From contig JAJYUV010000014.1 of NCBI GenBank assembly GCA_021792355.1, positions 1 through 37,536 on the forward strand: DNA of 37,536 nucleotides, written 5' to 3'. Under the pieces are notes generated by a model. It searched no databases and was not told the origin of the DNA. It was given only the letters and a program-made list of their open reading frames with translations. Made by a program: the position numbers and the translations under genes. Positions 25,041-34,678 of the stretch are shown here, one piece after another (position 1 is the stretch's first letter; each line of letters opens with the position of its first letter). This DNA comes from Thermoplasmata archaeon. GTDB taxonomy: Archaea > Thermoplasmatota > Thermoplasmata > Thermoplasmatales > GCA-001856825.

Positions 25041-27530
25041 TTGAAAAATCGCTTTAATCTAATCTTGTCCCACCTTGCTGCGCATAAGATTGTTTCTATG
25101 CTAGTTGTTTCACTATTTACCGGGAGTCTTACATTCCTGTTCACACGTCCTTACGGGTGGTACTTGTTTGGTCAGGACTCATTCTCCTTTATTAATCCAT
25201 TCGGTTACTATTACAACCCACTTTATTCATTCCATAATTACATATTTGAATTCTATTTTTTTCTGTCAGTAAGTCTGCTTGGAAGAATTATTTCTAATCC
25301 GGCATTTCTTGAACGATTATTGATCCTGACAGGTACCACTGTCTCCACCTTTGGCCTTCTCGACCTTTTTGACGTCATCTTTAGAATTTCAGGTCACGAC
25401 AAAATTTCAATTGTGTACTCACTTCCAAGTTTATTATTCTACCAGTTCAATTTATTCACCTTATCAGTCTCCTGGCCCCACATACTTCCATGGACCCTCC
25501 TCATGATTGTCGCTCCTTTCATTGTATCGTTTCTTATATCTTCATTATACGAAGGATTTAAACTGGTAAGGTTTTGTCTTACAGCTCTAATTCTGATAGT
25601 ACTTGCACCCTCAATCTCCACCCTTTACCTGCCATCCTTCCTTCTCACTGTTTCTGTCTTTTTGGCCTTTGGAATTCTTTACAACACGTTGCACAGGAAG
25701 AAGGTAGCTCAACAACTGAAATATGTGGTTACAGTCATTCTATTCTCCCTTTCAGTGACTCTTTGGAGCAACCTGCAATCCTTTTTTTCACAGCCTTACA
25801 TTTCTCTACAAAATTCAAGCAACTCCTATATAACTAACTACTTTACTTCAGAATCCTATTATACCTCGCTAACCCATGTCCTCACTTTGGCTGGCTATGG
25901 ACCGATATCAAGTGCTTCTGCCAACTATCCTTGGTACCATATTACAAATAGCTTGCTAAGTCTTTCTTGGATAATAATCATAATACTACCATTTTCAGTT
26001 ATCCTTATTTCAAAGTATAGAGGAATTCTACCCCTCTCGATTGTTGCTTTCCTTGTAGTTATATTTTCAACGGGAAACAATCCCCCGTTTGGCTGGCTTA
26101 ACTATCATCTTCTTATGCTCAGGGGCCCTTTTTTGTTTCTCATTAATGCATATTACCTCTCGATCCAGTTTTACGTACTATTTCTAAGCGTCATATTTTT
26201 TCTTACGTTCGCAGAGTTCATGCCTTCAATATTAAATTCACTCAAAGTATTTACAAAATCTATAAGAAAAAGAGAAACCACTGGACTCGACTCTACAGAA
26301 ACTAAGATTGGAAAGTATGTTGAGGTAGTCGTGATATTCTTAATCTTATTACTAGTTGCTGGGTCGTTTTATCCTTTTGCGTCCGACCAGGTGTACGAGA
26401 AATATGGCCAAAACATCGATATAATTGACCTAAACAACGGACTGCTAGAGCTGAATCAGTATTTGAAGGTAAATTATACTCAACCTGACTTCTTTTCTCT
26501 GCTAATTCCAACGAGCTCCTTCAACGGCAGAACCTCTCTGTTATACAATGGTAATTCGACTTTTATAGACTCCGTAGGCCTTGTCCAGAGCGCGGACCCA
26601 TTTCCTCTGATTTATGAAAATACTAGTGCTATAGCACAACCCCTTGAAAATTATATAGCGTCTCAGAACCTGACAGGTTTGAAACTTGTCTTGCAATTTC
26701 TTCACATAAAGTATGTTATATACACCAAAGAATTCCCCAACTTTCCTTATATGACAAATGCTCCGGGCGGGAGGCCGTACAACATGACTTACATATACGA
26801 TTCCTTGTTAAATCAACTTGGACAACCGAAGTCTTTCGGAGTATATTCACTATTTAGGGTAACTGGAGTTGAACCAACTGTCGGTACAATCTCAAATCCA
26901 GTATTTTCTGATAGTAATCTATCCGAATTTTTAAATTTCCTCGGGAATTTAAATCCCAAGTCGTTAACCTCGGAAGAAAGATACATTCTTATGTCTACAT
27001 TTCTTTTGCCGCCACCGAGTGTGGAGGCCAATAACCTGGCTTTGAAACAGTATCATCCAACCAACCAAACGTACATTATGGGCAATTACAGTGATACTTA
27101 TTTCCTCCTTACCAATGGAGATTTAATAAATGCATCAACATATCAATTAAATCATAGCCCCCCAGCCAGCTACATTCTCACGCAAACAATTAGAAAACCC
27201 CCTGAGTTAATTCCATCAGTTTCTTCAGTTACAACATATGGCGGGTATAGCATTGTTGCCCCGGTCAATTCCAGCTCAGACTACATTTACGCCTTTGGCC
27301 TACATAATGTTAATTGGACACTCAATATGCCAAAAAATACGTATATGAAAATGTCTGATATTGTTACAACAAACCTTTTCCAACTTACTAAAGCAAACGG
27401 AAAAGTAGTCGAGTTCACTCTAGTTAACAGGACTGATACTCCAATCTCCCTCTGGCTTTCCATTGCGGAGATAATTATCCTCTTGACTGCCTTGCTGTGG
27501 TGTCTCGCAGCAAGACACAGAAAAAAATAG
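25041..27530 (+). CDS. Large polytopic membrane protein with sequon-rich outer domain
   Basis: An 829-residue membrane protein. The first 445 residues hold roughly ten to twelve hydrophobic helices, ending in VVVIFLILLLVAGSFYPFA. A polar domain follows (about 447-800) with many N-x-S/T sequons (NST, NTS, NLT, NMT, NLS, NQT, NYS, NAS, NSS, NWT, NRT), pointing to an extracellular, glycosylated region. A last helix (about 803-822, IAEIIILLTALLWCLAA) ends in RHRKK inside. The overall layout resembles GT-C glycosyltransferases or archaeal YfhO/DUF2298-like proteins, but no WWDYG motif of oligosaccharyltransferase is seen. TTG 25041 is chosen, about 27 bases after AATTAAT; an ATG at 25018 stops after eight codons. 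It may act in glycan transfer on the outer face (inference). Confidence 0.7.
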   Translation: MKNRFNLILSHLAAHKIVSMLVVSLFTGSLTFLFTRPYGWYLFGQDSFSFINPFGYYYNPLYSFHNYIFEFYFFLSVSLLGRIISNPAFLERLLILTGTTVSTFGLLDLFDVIFRISGHDKISIVYSLPSLLFYQFNLFTLSVSWPHILPWTLLMIVAPFIVSFLISSLYEGFKLVRFCLTALILIVLAPSISTLYLPSFLLTVSVFLAFGILYNTLHRKKVAQQLKYVVTVILFSLSVTLWSNLQSFFSQPYISLQNSSNSYITNYFTSESYYTSLTHVLTLAGYGPISSASANYPWYHITNSLLSLSWIIIIILPFSVILISKYRGILPLSIVAFLVVIFSTGNNPPFGWLNYHLLMLRGPFLFLINAYYLSIQFYVLFLSVIFFLTFAEFMPSILNSLKVFTKSIRKRETTGLDSTETKIGKYVEVVVIFLILLLVAGSFYPFASDQVYEKYGQNIDIIDLNNGLLELNQYLKVNYTQPDFFSLLIPTSSFNGRTSLLYNGNSTFIDSVGLVQSADPFPLIYENTSAIAQPLENYIASQNLTGLKLVLQFLHIKYVIYTKEFPNFPYMTNAPGGRPYNMTYIYDSLLNQLGQPKSFGVYSLFRVTGVEPTVGTISNPVFSDSNLSEFLNFLGNLNPKSLTSEERYILMSTFLLPPPSVEANNLALKQYHPTNQTYIMGNYSDTYFLLTNGDLINASTYQLNHSPPASYILTQTIRKPPELIPSVSSVTTYGGYSIVAPVNSSSDYIYAFGLHNVNWTLNMPKNTYMKMSDIVTTNLFQLTKANGKVVEFTLVNRTDTPISLWLSIAEIIILLTALLWCLAARHRKK

Positions 27531-28010
27531 TGCTATGCTCTTTCTTACCTCAAATGTGATAATAAAGGAGGCAAATAGTTGGCTTTATTTTGAATATTTG
27601 AAGCCCATTTATACGACCACTGTAGGGATAAGAGTAGAGGAATTTGCGTGAATGTGCCGCATGAAAAATGATCTCGATCTGACGAAGAGAATACTCTCAG
27701 TAATGTGGCTAGAGGCAAATCCACCTACGAGTTTGGGAGTTTAATATTCCGTCCCAACTCAAAGACAGTGCAGTTAAAAATGAGGTTCTAGAGAAGAGAC
27801 ATTGAAGTTCTCCTGAAATCCCCTCACGTCCTAAAGGACCGGAAGAAGAGAGTTGGGCCTCGTGAATAGAGCGACATTCTTGGATCACGGTCTCTGCCAC
27901 AATTTAAGGATGGAAAAAAGGGCGTAAGAACATTATAAAACTAGTAGAGCCAGTACTGGTATAGTTAACTATCTATTTCCTCAACCATAAGCTATTACGG
28001 GAATGTTAGG
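27531..28010. other. Non-coding region
   Basis: About 480 bases between convergent genes. Only a short minus-strand frame is open (27709-27900) with no recognisable content. Nothing further seen. Confidence 0.45.
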
Positions 28011-29180
28011 CTAATCAGTGTGGTTTACCATGAAATCCACCATCTTCTTAAACTCAGGAAGTGTAACCTCGGAACAGAATCTCTTTGAAACAGACGATAT
28101 ATTCTTTCTAAGCTCTAAAAAATGATCTGGCTCGCTTTTCCAGAGCTCGAGGTATTCAGTAATTTTATCGACAAAACCTTTGATATCACCAGTTGGAACC
28201 AGAAAGCCAGTTTGTGACTGAATTATTATGCTACGCGGTCCTGAGATATTCGACGATATCGCTGGAAGACCACACAGCTGGGCTTCAGCGGTCACGAAAT
28301 GAAAATTTTCGACCTTGCTTGGACTCACAAGAATGTGGTTACGTCTTAGGAAATCTATCTTTTCCCCTTCTTCGCTTGATTCGTAAAAGTGTACATTTTT
28401 CCATTTTTTAGTCAGTTCTCTCGCAAGTCCCCAGAGCGGGCCACCTACAGATAAAACACTGAACTCAATGCTCTCCGATAGATCAGTAGAGTTCGCCTCA
28501 TTTACTATTGATGCGAAGTCAGCAAATCCTTTTTCTACTGTTAGCGGACCGAGATACAGTACATTGAATTTCCCATCCCTAAGGGGCGGTTGTTCCAGAT
28601 AGAAATACTTCGAACAGTCCACAGGAGGAGGGACGGTAAACACTTCAAACCTGTTACGCGTCAGAGCTTTCAGCCATTCCGCCTGTGTTGGATTCAAGGC
28701 GTGAAAACAGACAGATTTCGGAGGATAAAATCTGATTGACAGTTGAAATATTTTTTTCTTGATTAGAATTTTTGTCTTCCTTAGGGTTCCACTGACATTT
28801 TCGTGTTCTGGTCCGTAAACGAAAGATCCGAATATTATCTTGCGCGATTTTATTGGAATCAATGGAAATGTATTGAATGTGCTGACGTATATAAGACCGT
28901 GCTTTAGGGATGAAAGCACGCTTCTGGGCACAAAATACACAACGAAGCGTCTGAGCCTTAACTTAAGTACTTTGAACTTAATCTCCACTTTCAGAGTTAT
29001 TTTTGCCTCGTCTGGCCTCTTAAATGTGGCAGGACTCACGTATGTGACTCTAAATCCACTCTCCGTCAGCATATTTCCATACTCTAGAAGGCTGCGCTGT
29101 GTACCTTTCCACTCGTCCAGAGGAGCGTCATGAAGAATTAACACATTTTTGAAACCGACGTCAGGACTTACTTCACGCAT
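28011..29180 (-). CDS. GT4 glycosyltransferase
   Basis: A 389-residue GT-B enzyme. The N-terminal domain begins VLILHDAPLDEWKGTQRSL, where KGTQRS is the glycine/acceptor loop. The C-terminal domain has VLYLGPLTVEKGFADF, SVGGP, and the family motif VSPSKVENFHFVTAEAQLCG with an EX7E-like spacing, then PAISSNISGPRSII and GFLVPTGD. It would add one sugar on the cytoplasmic face. ATG 29180 is preferred over an in-frame TTG at 29186. A TATTTATTATA on the minus strand about 25-30 bases upstream could drive it separately from the GT genes 45 bases upstream. Confidence 0.85.
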   Translation of the reverse strand: MREVSPDVGFKNVLILHDAPLDEWKGTQRSLLEYGNMLTESGFRVTYVSPATFKRPDEAKITLKVEIKFKVLKLRLRRFVVYFVPRSVLSSLKHGLIYVSTFNTFPLIPIKSRKIIFGSFVYGPEHENVSGTLRKTKILIKKKIFQLSIRFYPPKSVCFHALNPTQAEWLKALTRNRFEVFTVPPPVDCSKYFYLEQPPLRDGKFNVLYLGPLTVEKGFADFASIVNEANSTDLSESIEFSVLSVGGPLWGLARELTKKWKNVHFYESSEEGEKIDFLRRNHILVSPSKVENFHFVTAEAQLCGLPAISSNISGPRSIIIQSQTGFLVPTGDIKGFVDKITEYLELWKSEPDHFLELRKNISSVSKRFCSEVTLPEFKKMVDFMVNHTD

Positions 29181-29225
29181 ACCCAAACTTTTGGCTATAA
29201 TAAATAACTATAAATATCATCAACC

Positions 29226-30293
29226 TCAAATAAGGGCGTCATAGACCACACGCATAATATTGCGAATCATTTTTATTCTGGCCAATAAGTAGAATGCGAC
29301 TAAGATGATGAAGTTATGAGAACGAAATCTTATGGAAGTGCGCAACATTATCCATATTTCTTGATTACTAATTATAACGTCCTCCGCCCCGCTCAGGAAT
29401 ATGAGTATTTTAGTGCTGGTTTTGAAAAGCTGGAAAAGGTCTAAAATATTAGTGTTTTCTGCACGCTCAATACCGTCAAAAAAAAATCTTAAGTGGTGGA
29501 GCAGAGCGAGTTCACTTCGACTCTTGTTGCTCTCTGACCCCTTATGGTCTCTCCGAGTAGAAGAACCTTTCTCAACAGAGTACAGAGTCAGTGGTAAATC
29601 CATAAAGAGGCAGTCTCCACCACTTAGTGCAGAAGCAAAGAAAATAAATGAATCTGGGAACGCAATTAATTCTTCTACTGATTTCCTATTAGTCTCCAGT
29701 ACAACCCTCCTTACGGCCATTGAACTTGAATTGTGCAAGATGGCTCTCCCATAAACCCATCTAGGTGTTTTATTAGTCAAGAGGTAATTTCCTCCTTTGC
29801 ATCTAAGAGGTATATTCATCTTTAGAAAATATAAAATTGCAAGGGACTTTCCACTGTAATACCGAGAAAAGGGCTTTACCTCATTTTTTAAGAATACTAA
29901 ATTCCTGTTTTCCTTAAATAGATTGTCTATAATTGATAATCTATTAGGCTCAAACAGGTCGTCGTTGTCAAGAGGACATATTATTTGCCCCTGAACAAAT
30001 TGCATCGCAACTGAAAAACTTTGACCTATCGGGACTAGCCCAGTGTAAATAACGGTACAGCGTAGTTTGCTATTCTTCAAAAACTCTATACAATATGGTG
30101 CAGAATCATCCGTCAGAACAATTACTTCGAACTTTTTTTTAGGGAAATCTTGCTTGACAAGGCTCTCAATAGATTCAATAGTATACTTGTGATTGATGTA
30201 GTCAAAAAGAACTACTGAAAGGTCTGGTAAATCACCATCGGGATCTGGTGACGACGACAGAATAATTTTCGGAAGTACAAACTTTTTGTTCAT
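29226..30293 (-). CDS. GT2 glycosyltransferase with C-terminal hydrophobic segment
   Basis: A 355-residue GT-A enzyme. The core has LSVVLFDYINHKYTIES, VIVLTDDSAP and the metal-binding CPLDNDDLFEPNRL (DNDD). GGDCLFMDLPLTLYSVEKGS follows, where GT2 enzymes carry the acceptor-side residues. A hydrophobic stretch near 325-340 (FIILVAFYLLARI) may anchor it in the membrane. It starts one base after the TAA of the upstream GT4 gene, so the two are translationally linked. The sugar is unknown. Confidence 0.85.
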   Translation of the reverse strand: MNKKFVLPKIILSSSPDPDGDLPDLSVVLFDYINHKYTIESIESLVKQDFPKKKFEVIVLTDDSAPYCIEFLKNSKLRCTVIYTGLVPIGQSFSVAMQFVQGQIICPLDNDDLFEPNRLSIIDNLFKENRNLVFLKNEVKPFSRYYSGKSLAILYFLKMNIPLRCKGGNYLLTNKTPRWVYGRAILHNSSSMAVRRVVLETNRKSVEELIAFPDSFIFFASALSGGDCLFMDLPLTLYSVEKGSSTRRDHKGSESNKSRSELALLHHLRFFFDGIERAENTNILDLFQLFKTSTKILIFLSGAEDVIISNQEIWIMLRTSIRFRSHNFIILVAFYLLARIKMIRNIMRVVYDALI

Positions 30294-30294
30294 G

Positions 30295-31389
30295 TTACGT
30301 TGACAGACCCTCTATAACAGGGATGTGGTACCTCCTAAGTACGAATTCCCAAGACCATTTAGCTTTACTCTTTTCGTAGACGGACTTCCTGTCCAATTCG
30401 AATATGCTTTCAGCATTTGAAATAACTTCTTCCATAGAACCCACAAAACCATTTTGAAAGTTATCAATCATGTCATATATTCCGGAGTAGTAGCCCAGAT
30501 TCAAGGCCAAAACTGGTACGCCGTTACTCATTGCTTCTAGTACGACGGTCGGTTGGGGGTCATTCCAATCGGAACTAAAGATAAGTGCCTTTGCTTTCTT
30601 CCGTAATTCACTTAGAATATTCTCATCTATTTCACCCAGGTACTCTATATTGTCGCGGATGTTTGGTAGAATCATTGAATCAAAGTATTTTCTATCCCTT
30701 ATCGGGCCGACGATTTTCAAAGGAATATTCAATTTTTTAGATAGAAGAATTGCAAGATGCGGTGCCTTGAGTCTCGTGATGGCTCCAATAAACAAAAGGT
30801 AGTTGTCCGGCTCTTCAATCATTTGGGGTGAAGCAACAAATTCAGTGCCGTTCGGCATGTAACTACATGATAGCCCCCTTTCTTTCAATAAGTCCGAGAC
30901 TCTCGTATTCAAAGCGCCAAAATTCAGCCTCTTCGATGCCCCGATAAGCCTATCGACTGGATATATCAATACCTTTCCCACACCGTTTGTGAAATAGAAA
31001 TTGCCGTGCAGAATAAAAGTTATTCTTCTCTTTCCCATAGACCGTGATAGAAAAAAATTGTTGAATGGGTCGACAGAAGATGTATCTGAAAGGATCGGTG
31101 CATCCCATAGTCGATCCCCAAGTCTAGAAAATTGGGAAAGATAATTGGTCCACTTCAAAGATAACAACCAAAGAGACTCCTCCAGATTGGATTTCGGAAT
31201 TCTAAAAATTTTGTCTGGATTTATCACTTCGTCGGCAAGAAACCGTTCGTCTGTGTTTGCCACCAGCTGAACCTTGTAACCTTCTAGTCTCAGGTGCTTT
31301 ACTCGTTTTAGAGTTACTCGTTCGATGCCACCGTATCCTTTTACGGGGATTTTTTTCCACAGTGGCGCGAAAACAATGACTTCTTTCAT
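30295..31389 (-). CDS. GT4 glycosyltransferase
   Basis: A 364-residue GT-B enzyme. The N-terminal part has GYGGIERVTLKRVKHL, the classic GG.ER acceptor-binding loop. The C-terminal part has LLFIGAITRLKAPHLA, LKIVGP, and SSDWNDPQPTVVLEAMSNGVPVLAL, the EX7E-type nucleotide-sugar site. It probably extends a lipid-linked glycan. ATG 31389 lies about 23 bases after TCTTAAACTATA (minus strand), a fitting TATA element, so it heads a two- or three-gene transcript with the GT2 and GT4 genes downstream. Confidence 0.87.
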   Translation of the reverse strand: MKEVIVFAPLWKKIPVKGYGGIERVTLKRVKHLRLEGYKVQLVANTDERFLADEVINPDKIFRIPKSNLEESLWLLSLKWTNYLSQFSRLGDRLWDAPILSDTSSVDPFNNFFLSRSMGKRRITFILHGNFYFTNGVGKVLIYPVDRLIGASKRLNFGALNTRVSDLLKERGLSCSYMPNGTEFVASPQMIEEPDNYLLFIGAITRLKAPHLAILLSKKLNIPLKIVGPIRDRKYFDSMILPNIRDNIEYLGEIDENILSELRKKAKALIFSSDWNDPQPTVVLEAMSNGVPVLALNLGYYSGIYDMIDNFQNGFVGSMEEVISNAESIFELDRKSVYEKSKAKWSWEFVLRRYHIPVIEGLST

Positions 31390-31762
31390 TCAAACTGCGT
31401 CTATAGTTTAAGAGATTAATTAACCCTTTCTGCGTTAAGTCCTTTGTTCGATTATCTTCCATTCCACTCTTATGGCATCCTCTCACAGATCATGTCCCGC
31501 AGGGAGTAGAATCCCATCTCAGGGTTCCCCTTTGCCTTCGTGTGTGTCTTATCCCTGATGCCACAGAGTATTTTCATGCCTCGTACCCCACAGGGAATGG
31601 CACACCCTTGACTTTGGAACGAGAATGAACGGAGCAGGGGCACTTCTCTCAATCGCAGTTGTGCTGTCTGAGGTGCCATCAATACTACTGCCACCTCCAA
31701 TTTCTTGCACTCCAGTGCTCAACCTTTCCATTTTTCTTATGCATTGGACTACCACTACTTCA

Positions 31763-31773
31763 CCCCCCCCCCC
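31763..31773. repeat. Homopolymer C11 tract
   Basis: Eleven C in a row (G11 on minus), the longest mononucleotide run in the window. It lies at the end of a degenerate minus-strand frame and shifts its reading into a following frame. Such tracts are prone to slippage and to sequencing error. Confidence 0.9.
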
Positions 31774-32020
31774 ACTGTCATTTTGGTGAAGCGTACAAGG
31801 TATCCCGATTTGGCAGATAAGGCATCACTCTTATCCCATAGGAAGGACACCTGAAAGATAGGTATCTCCGTGTGTTTGCTACAGATACCTAAGACTATTC
31901 TCGGCTGAAGTACACAGGTTCTACCCTTCAGTCTAACGCTTACTGTGCTATGTTCCATCCTCTCATATACGACCTGAAAGGCTGCATACCAATCAACTTT
32001 ACAACCACATCACTGGGATG

Positions 32021-32040
32021 CATTTAGCTAACGCTAAATG
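32021..32040. repeat. Perfect 8-bp inverted repeat
   Basis: CATTTAGC and GCTAAATG flank a 4-base loop. It lies in non-coding debris; it could be an IS end or a terminator-like hairpin. No function can be assigned. Confidence 0.6.
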
Positions 32041-32519
32041 GATGAAACGCTAATTCTCACTTTCAGACTTACGCTGATTTTTCGTATAATTTCCTGTGTG
32101 CGCACACCTCATCGTCGTACATTACCCCCCTACTTGATTTTACATTTTGATGGGTAATTTTAAACCAGCGATTTTGGGTAATAGACCTATCCTACACAGG
32201 AAGCCTTGTCTTAAAGGCGTCACGCACTCCCACGACGAGAAGAAGAGAGCACATTGGTGGTCCAAATACATAGGACCAGTGAAGGATAGAAAGCTCGTGT
32301 TGACAGTGGTGGCAGCATATAGCAGGGCAATCTCATACTCATAACGAATGATGTCAGGTACCTGAAGCTGCACAAAATACTCAGCAGGATATTGAGTGAA
32401 ACGCAACCACAGCCCCTATCATAGCCATGAATCGAGTGATCAGGCCGGCGCCGATCGACCTACTCTAGGAATGGTATGATGATTCATACATTAGCACAGT
32501 ATACCCCGTTGGTCTTTCA

Positions 32520-33028
32520 TTGTCAATGCTGTTGAGAGCAATAAAGGCAAGTGGGTCCAAAGACATAAACCATTCCTACCCGGATGAATTAATCAAGAAG
32601 GTGGGGAGATCGGAAGCTATGCACTATGAGCTCACATCCTACTTATCACAGTCACCCTACATGGCGTTCCTTGAGTACGGATATTTCAGGTCTGAGTATG
32701 ACCTACCGCAGGTGAACGCACCGCTGGCTGAATCGTCAGAATCAGGGATATTCATATTCTACGACATCTATCCAGAGTCTATTGTGGACGTGCTTTCATC
32801 ATGGACAAGAGCATGTTTTCCTCTCACAACATGGAATACATGACTGATAACTGATTTGGTTTCATAGTGCAGACATCCTATACGGTAAAGGAGGCCAAAA
32901 GGGCAATCCTTCTGTCCATGAGGAGCAAAGAGAGAGAAGGAAACATGATACACATATCTGGCAACATAGCGTTTGCCCAGATATCAGTGTCAAGAGTGCT
33001 AGAAATATTAATATTGTGCAGGCATTGA
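32520..33028 (+). pseudogene. IS4/IS1634-like DDE transposase remnant
   Basis: An open stretch from about 32520 contains HYELTSYLSQSPYMAF, FIFYDIYPESIVDV (a DDE-type 'PGSI.DV' block) and then breaks near 32795. Coding resumes one frame over as IMDKSMFSSHNMEYM (the second-Asp 'DRGFFS..N' block, here DKSMFSS). It is interrupted by TGA 32852-32854 and continues with TSYTVKEAKRAILLSMRS to a TGA at 33026-33028. The roughly 25 residues normally between the two blocks are missing. This is a decayed IS with deletion, frameshift and nonsense change. It ends eight bases before the flippase gene. Confidence 0.7.
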
Positions 33029-33035
33029 CCAGGTA

Positions 33036-34562
33036 ATGCTGAGTAACCAAGAGAGCAATATGAGCGTCGCACTGTCGTACCAGTACTTAAGCTCTCTTGC
33101 CTTCGTTGCCTCTGGGGCATTATTCTATATTTTCATAGCAAAATTTCTTTCAACCTCGGATGTCGGGACCGTTTCACTTCTGCTAGCCATTACTGGCCTT
33201 CTGAACATATTATTCTCCTTTAGTTTACCGATAAGCGCTCAGCACTTCATATCATACTACCTCGGAAAGGGGGATCATATAGAAATGTACTCCATTACGA
33301 AGAGACTTATCGTTATAAGTCTTCTGCTTTCGATAGGGAGTATTGTATTTACCCTTTTGATGGCCAGACCAATCGCAACCCTTTTCTTTCACAGTTACAA
33401 ATACACATTCCTTGTAGAGACGGCTTCAATCTTTGCCGCTGCCTTGATAATGCTTGGCATTTTACATGGATCAGCACTAGGACTGCAATTGTTCAAAACG
33501 GATGCAGTTGTCTACATATCATCAGCGTCGCTCTCTTACCTTGTCGGTTTCATATTCGTTCTGATATTTCATAGCATTCTGTACCTTTTCATAGGCCTCA
33601 CGCTCAGCTATATTTGGGGGTCCATCTTATATTCAGTTATAATATTCGCGAAGAAGCCACTAATAAGAGAGAGCAGTCGAAAAACACCCCTAAGTTTCAT
33701 ATTCTCATACTCCTGGCCGATAATTCTGTCGAGTCTAATAGGATATGGGTCACAGTATGTCGACAGATTTGTTGTCGCTTATTTTCTAGATATTTCGACA
33801 CTAGGTATATACAGCTTCGTGCTGTTAATAAGTTCCTCTATAGGTTACTTTGCTGGACCGATACCGAACATCCTCATACCGAAACTTTCCGAATTCTTCT
33901 CCTTGAAGGACAAGGAAAGATTGAGGAAGGGGGTGAACCTTGCTTCTGCGGTAATTGTACTTATATATGCCCCAATTTCACTCGGAGTCGCATCGATTGC
34001 ACCTGTCGTACTTTCCCTGCTGGCTAGGTCAGTATATGGGAGCGGATATGTCGCACTCACGATTCTGCTGGGCGTTTCTTCAATATTTGTCTTGGGAGGG
34101 ATGCTCAGCTCCGTAGTTTATGCAATTAGGAGGACTAGGGTCTACGTGCTAAGCGCCTCGGTGACTCTCCTATCCAACGTCATTTTATCGTTCATCCTGA
34201 TTCCTAAGTTTGGAATGGTGGGCGCTGCCATAGCAAATTCGTCTGTTGGGGCATTATCGTTCGTTGTTCTCTACTACTATGCAATAGTTAAAGAGATCGG
34301 AAGCTTTGACTGGATAACTATATTGAAGATTTGGTCTTCAGCCGTAGTAATGTTCATTGTTGTTTACGCAGAGGGAATCATTGTGGGAAGGAGCCAAGAT
34401 ATGCTTCCGCTCTTCATAGTGACGGGAGCTGTCACATATTTAGTGTCGCTCAATTTAACGCGTTCGCTGGGCAGATTTAACAGAGAGGAGTTCCTCTCTT
34501 ACGTGCCGATCCGTTTCAGCATCAGGCAGACTGTCAAGATCTTCTTGGTAAGGGCATTCTAG
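33036..34562 (+). CDS. Wzx-type polysaccharide flippase (MOP superfamily)
   Basis: A 508-residue integral membrane protein with about 12-14 hydrophobic helices and short loops, the layout of Polysacc_synt/MATE-like flippases. The N-terminal SYQYLSSLAFVASGALFYI and the LSTSDVGTVSLLLAITGL segment match the conserved first two helices of this family. It would flip a lipid-linked glycan from the inner to the outer membrane face. ATG 33036 is chosen: AAATATTAATATTG (33002-33015) is a TATA-like element about 28 bases upstream; ATG 33060 is an alternative. It follows IS debris directly, so its promoter may lie in former IS sequence. It is the only flippase in the window. Confidence 0.88.
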   Translation: MLSNQESNMSVALSYQYLSSLAFVASGALFYIFIAKFLSTSDVGTVSLLLAITGLLNILFSFSLPISAQHFISYYLGKGDHIEMYSITKRLIVISLLLSIGSIVFTLLMARPIATLFFHSYKYTFLVETASIFAAALIMLGILHGSALGLQLFKTDAVVYISSASLSYLVGFIFVLIFHSILYLFIGLTLSYIWGSILYSVIIFAKKPLIRESSRKTPLSFIFSYSWPIILSSLIGYGSQYVDRFVVAYFLDISTLGIYSFVLLISSSIGYFAGPIPNILIPKLSEFFSLKDKERLRKGVNLASAVIVLIYAPISLGVASIAPVVLSLLARSVYGSGYVALTILLGVSSIFVLGGMLSSVVYAIRRTRVYVLSASVTLLSNVILSFILIPKFGMVGAAIANSSVGALSFVVLYYYAIVKEIGSFDWITILKIWSSAVVMFIVVYAEGIIVGRSQDMLPLFIVTGAVTYLVSLNLTRSLGRFNREEFLSYVPIRFSIRQTVKIFLVRAF

Positions 34563-34678
34563 ATGAGACTGCGACAAACCATGGTACTGTTAAGAATGTA
34601 GACATTCTCAGGAGATATTTGGGAAAGCGATCTATCTCAAAATCACAGGATCGGAGGAAGAAGCAGGCAACGAAATGA

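Larger units (their letters stand above)
31390..32519. other. Degenerate region, probably decayed mobile DNA
   Basis: About 1.1 kb without an intact gene. Several overlapping minus-strand frames (31470-31960) share coding-like content split between frames, as left by frameshifted genes (for example DKTHTKAKGNPEMGFYSLRD). One ends at an 11-base C tract. A plus-strand frame at 32147-32344 reads SHDEKKRAHWWSKYIGPVKD. None is assigned to a family. Confidence 0.4.

Noticed and set aside
25018..25044. ATG upstream of the large membrane protein as its start
   Set aside because: It is in another frame and stops after eight codons; the TTG at 25041 fits the frame and TATA spacing.
32147..32344. 65-codon plus-strand ORF in the IS debris
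   Set aside because: Could be a transposase shard but no catalytic motif is visible; kept only as part of the degenerate region.
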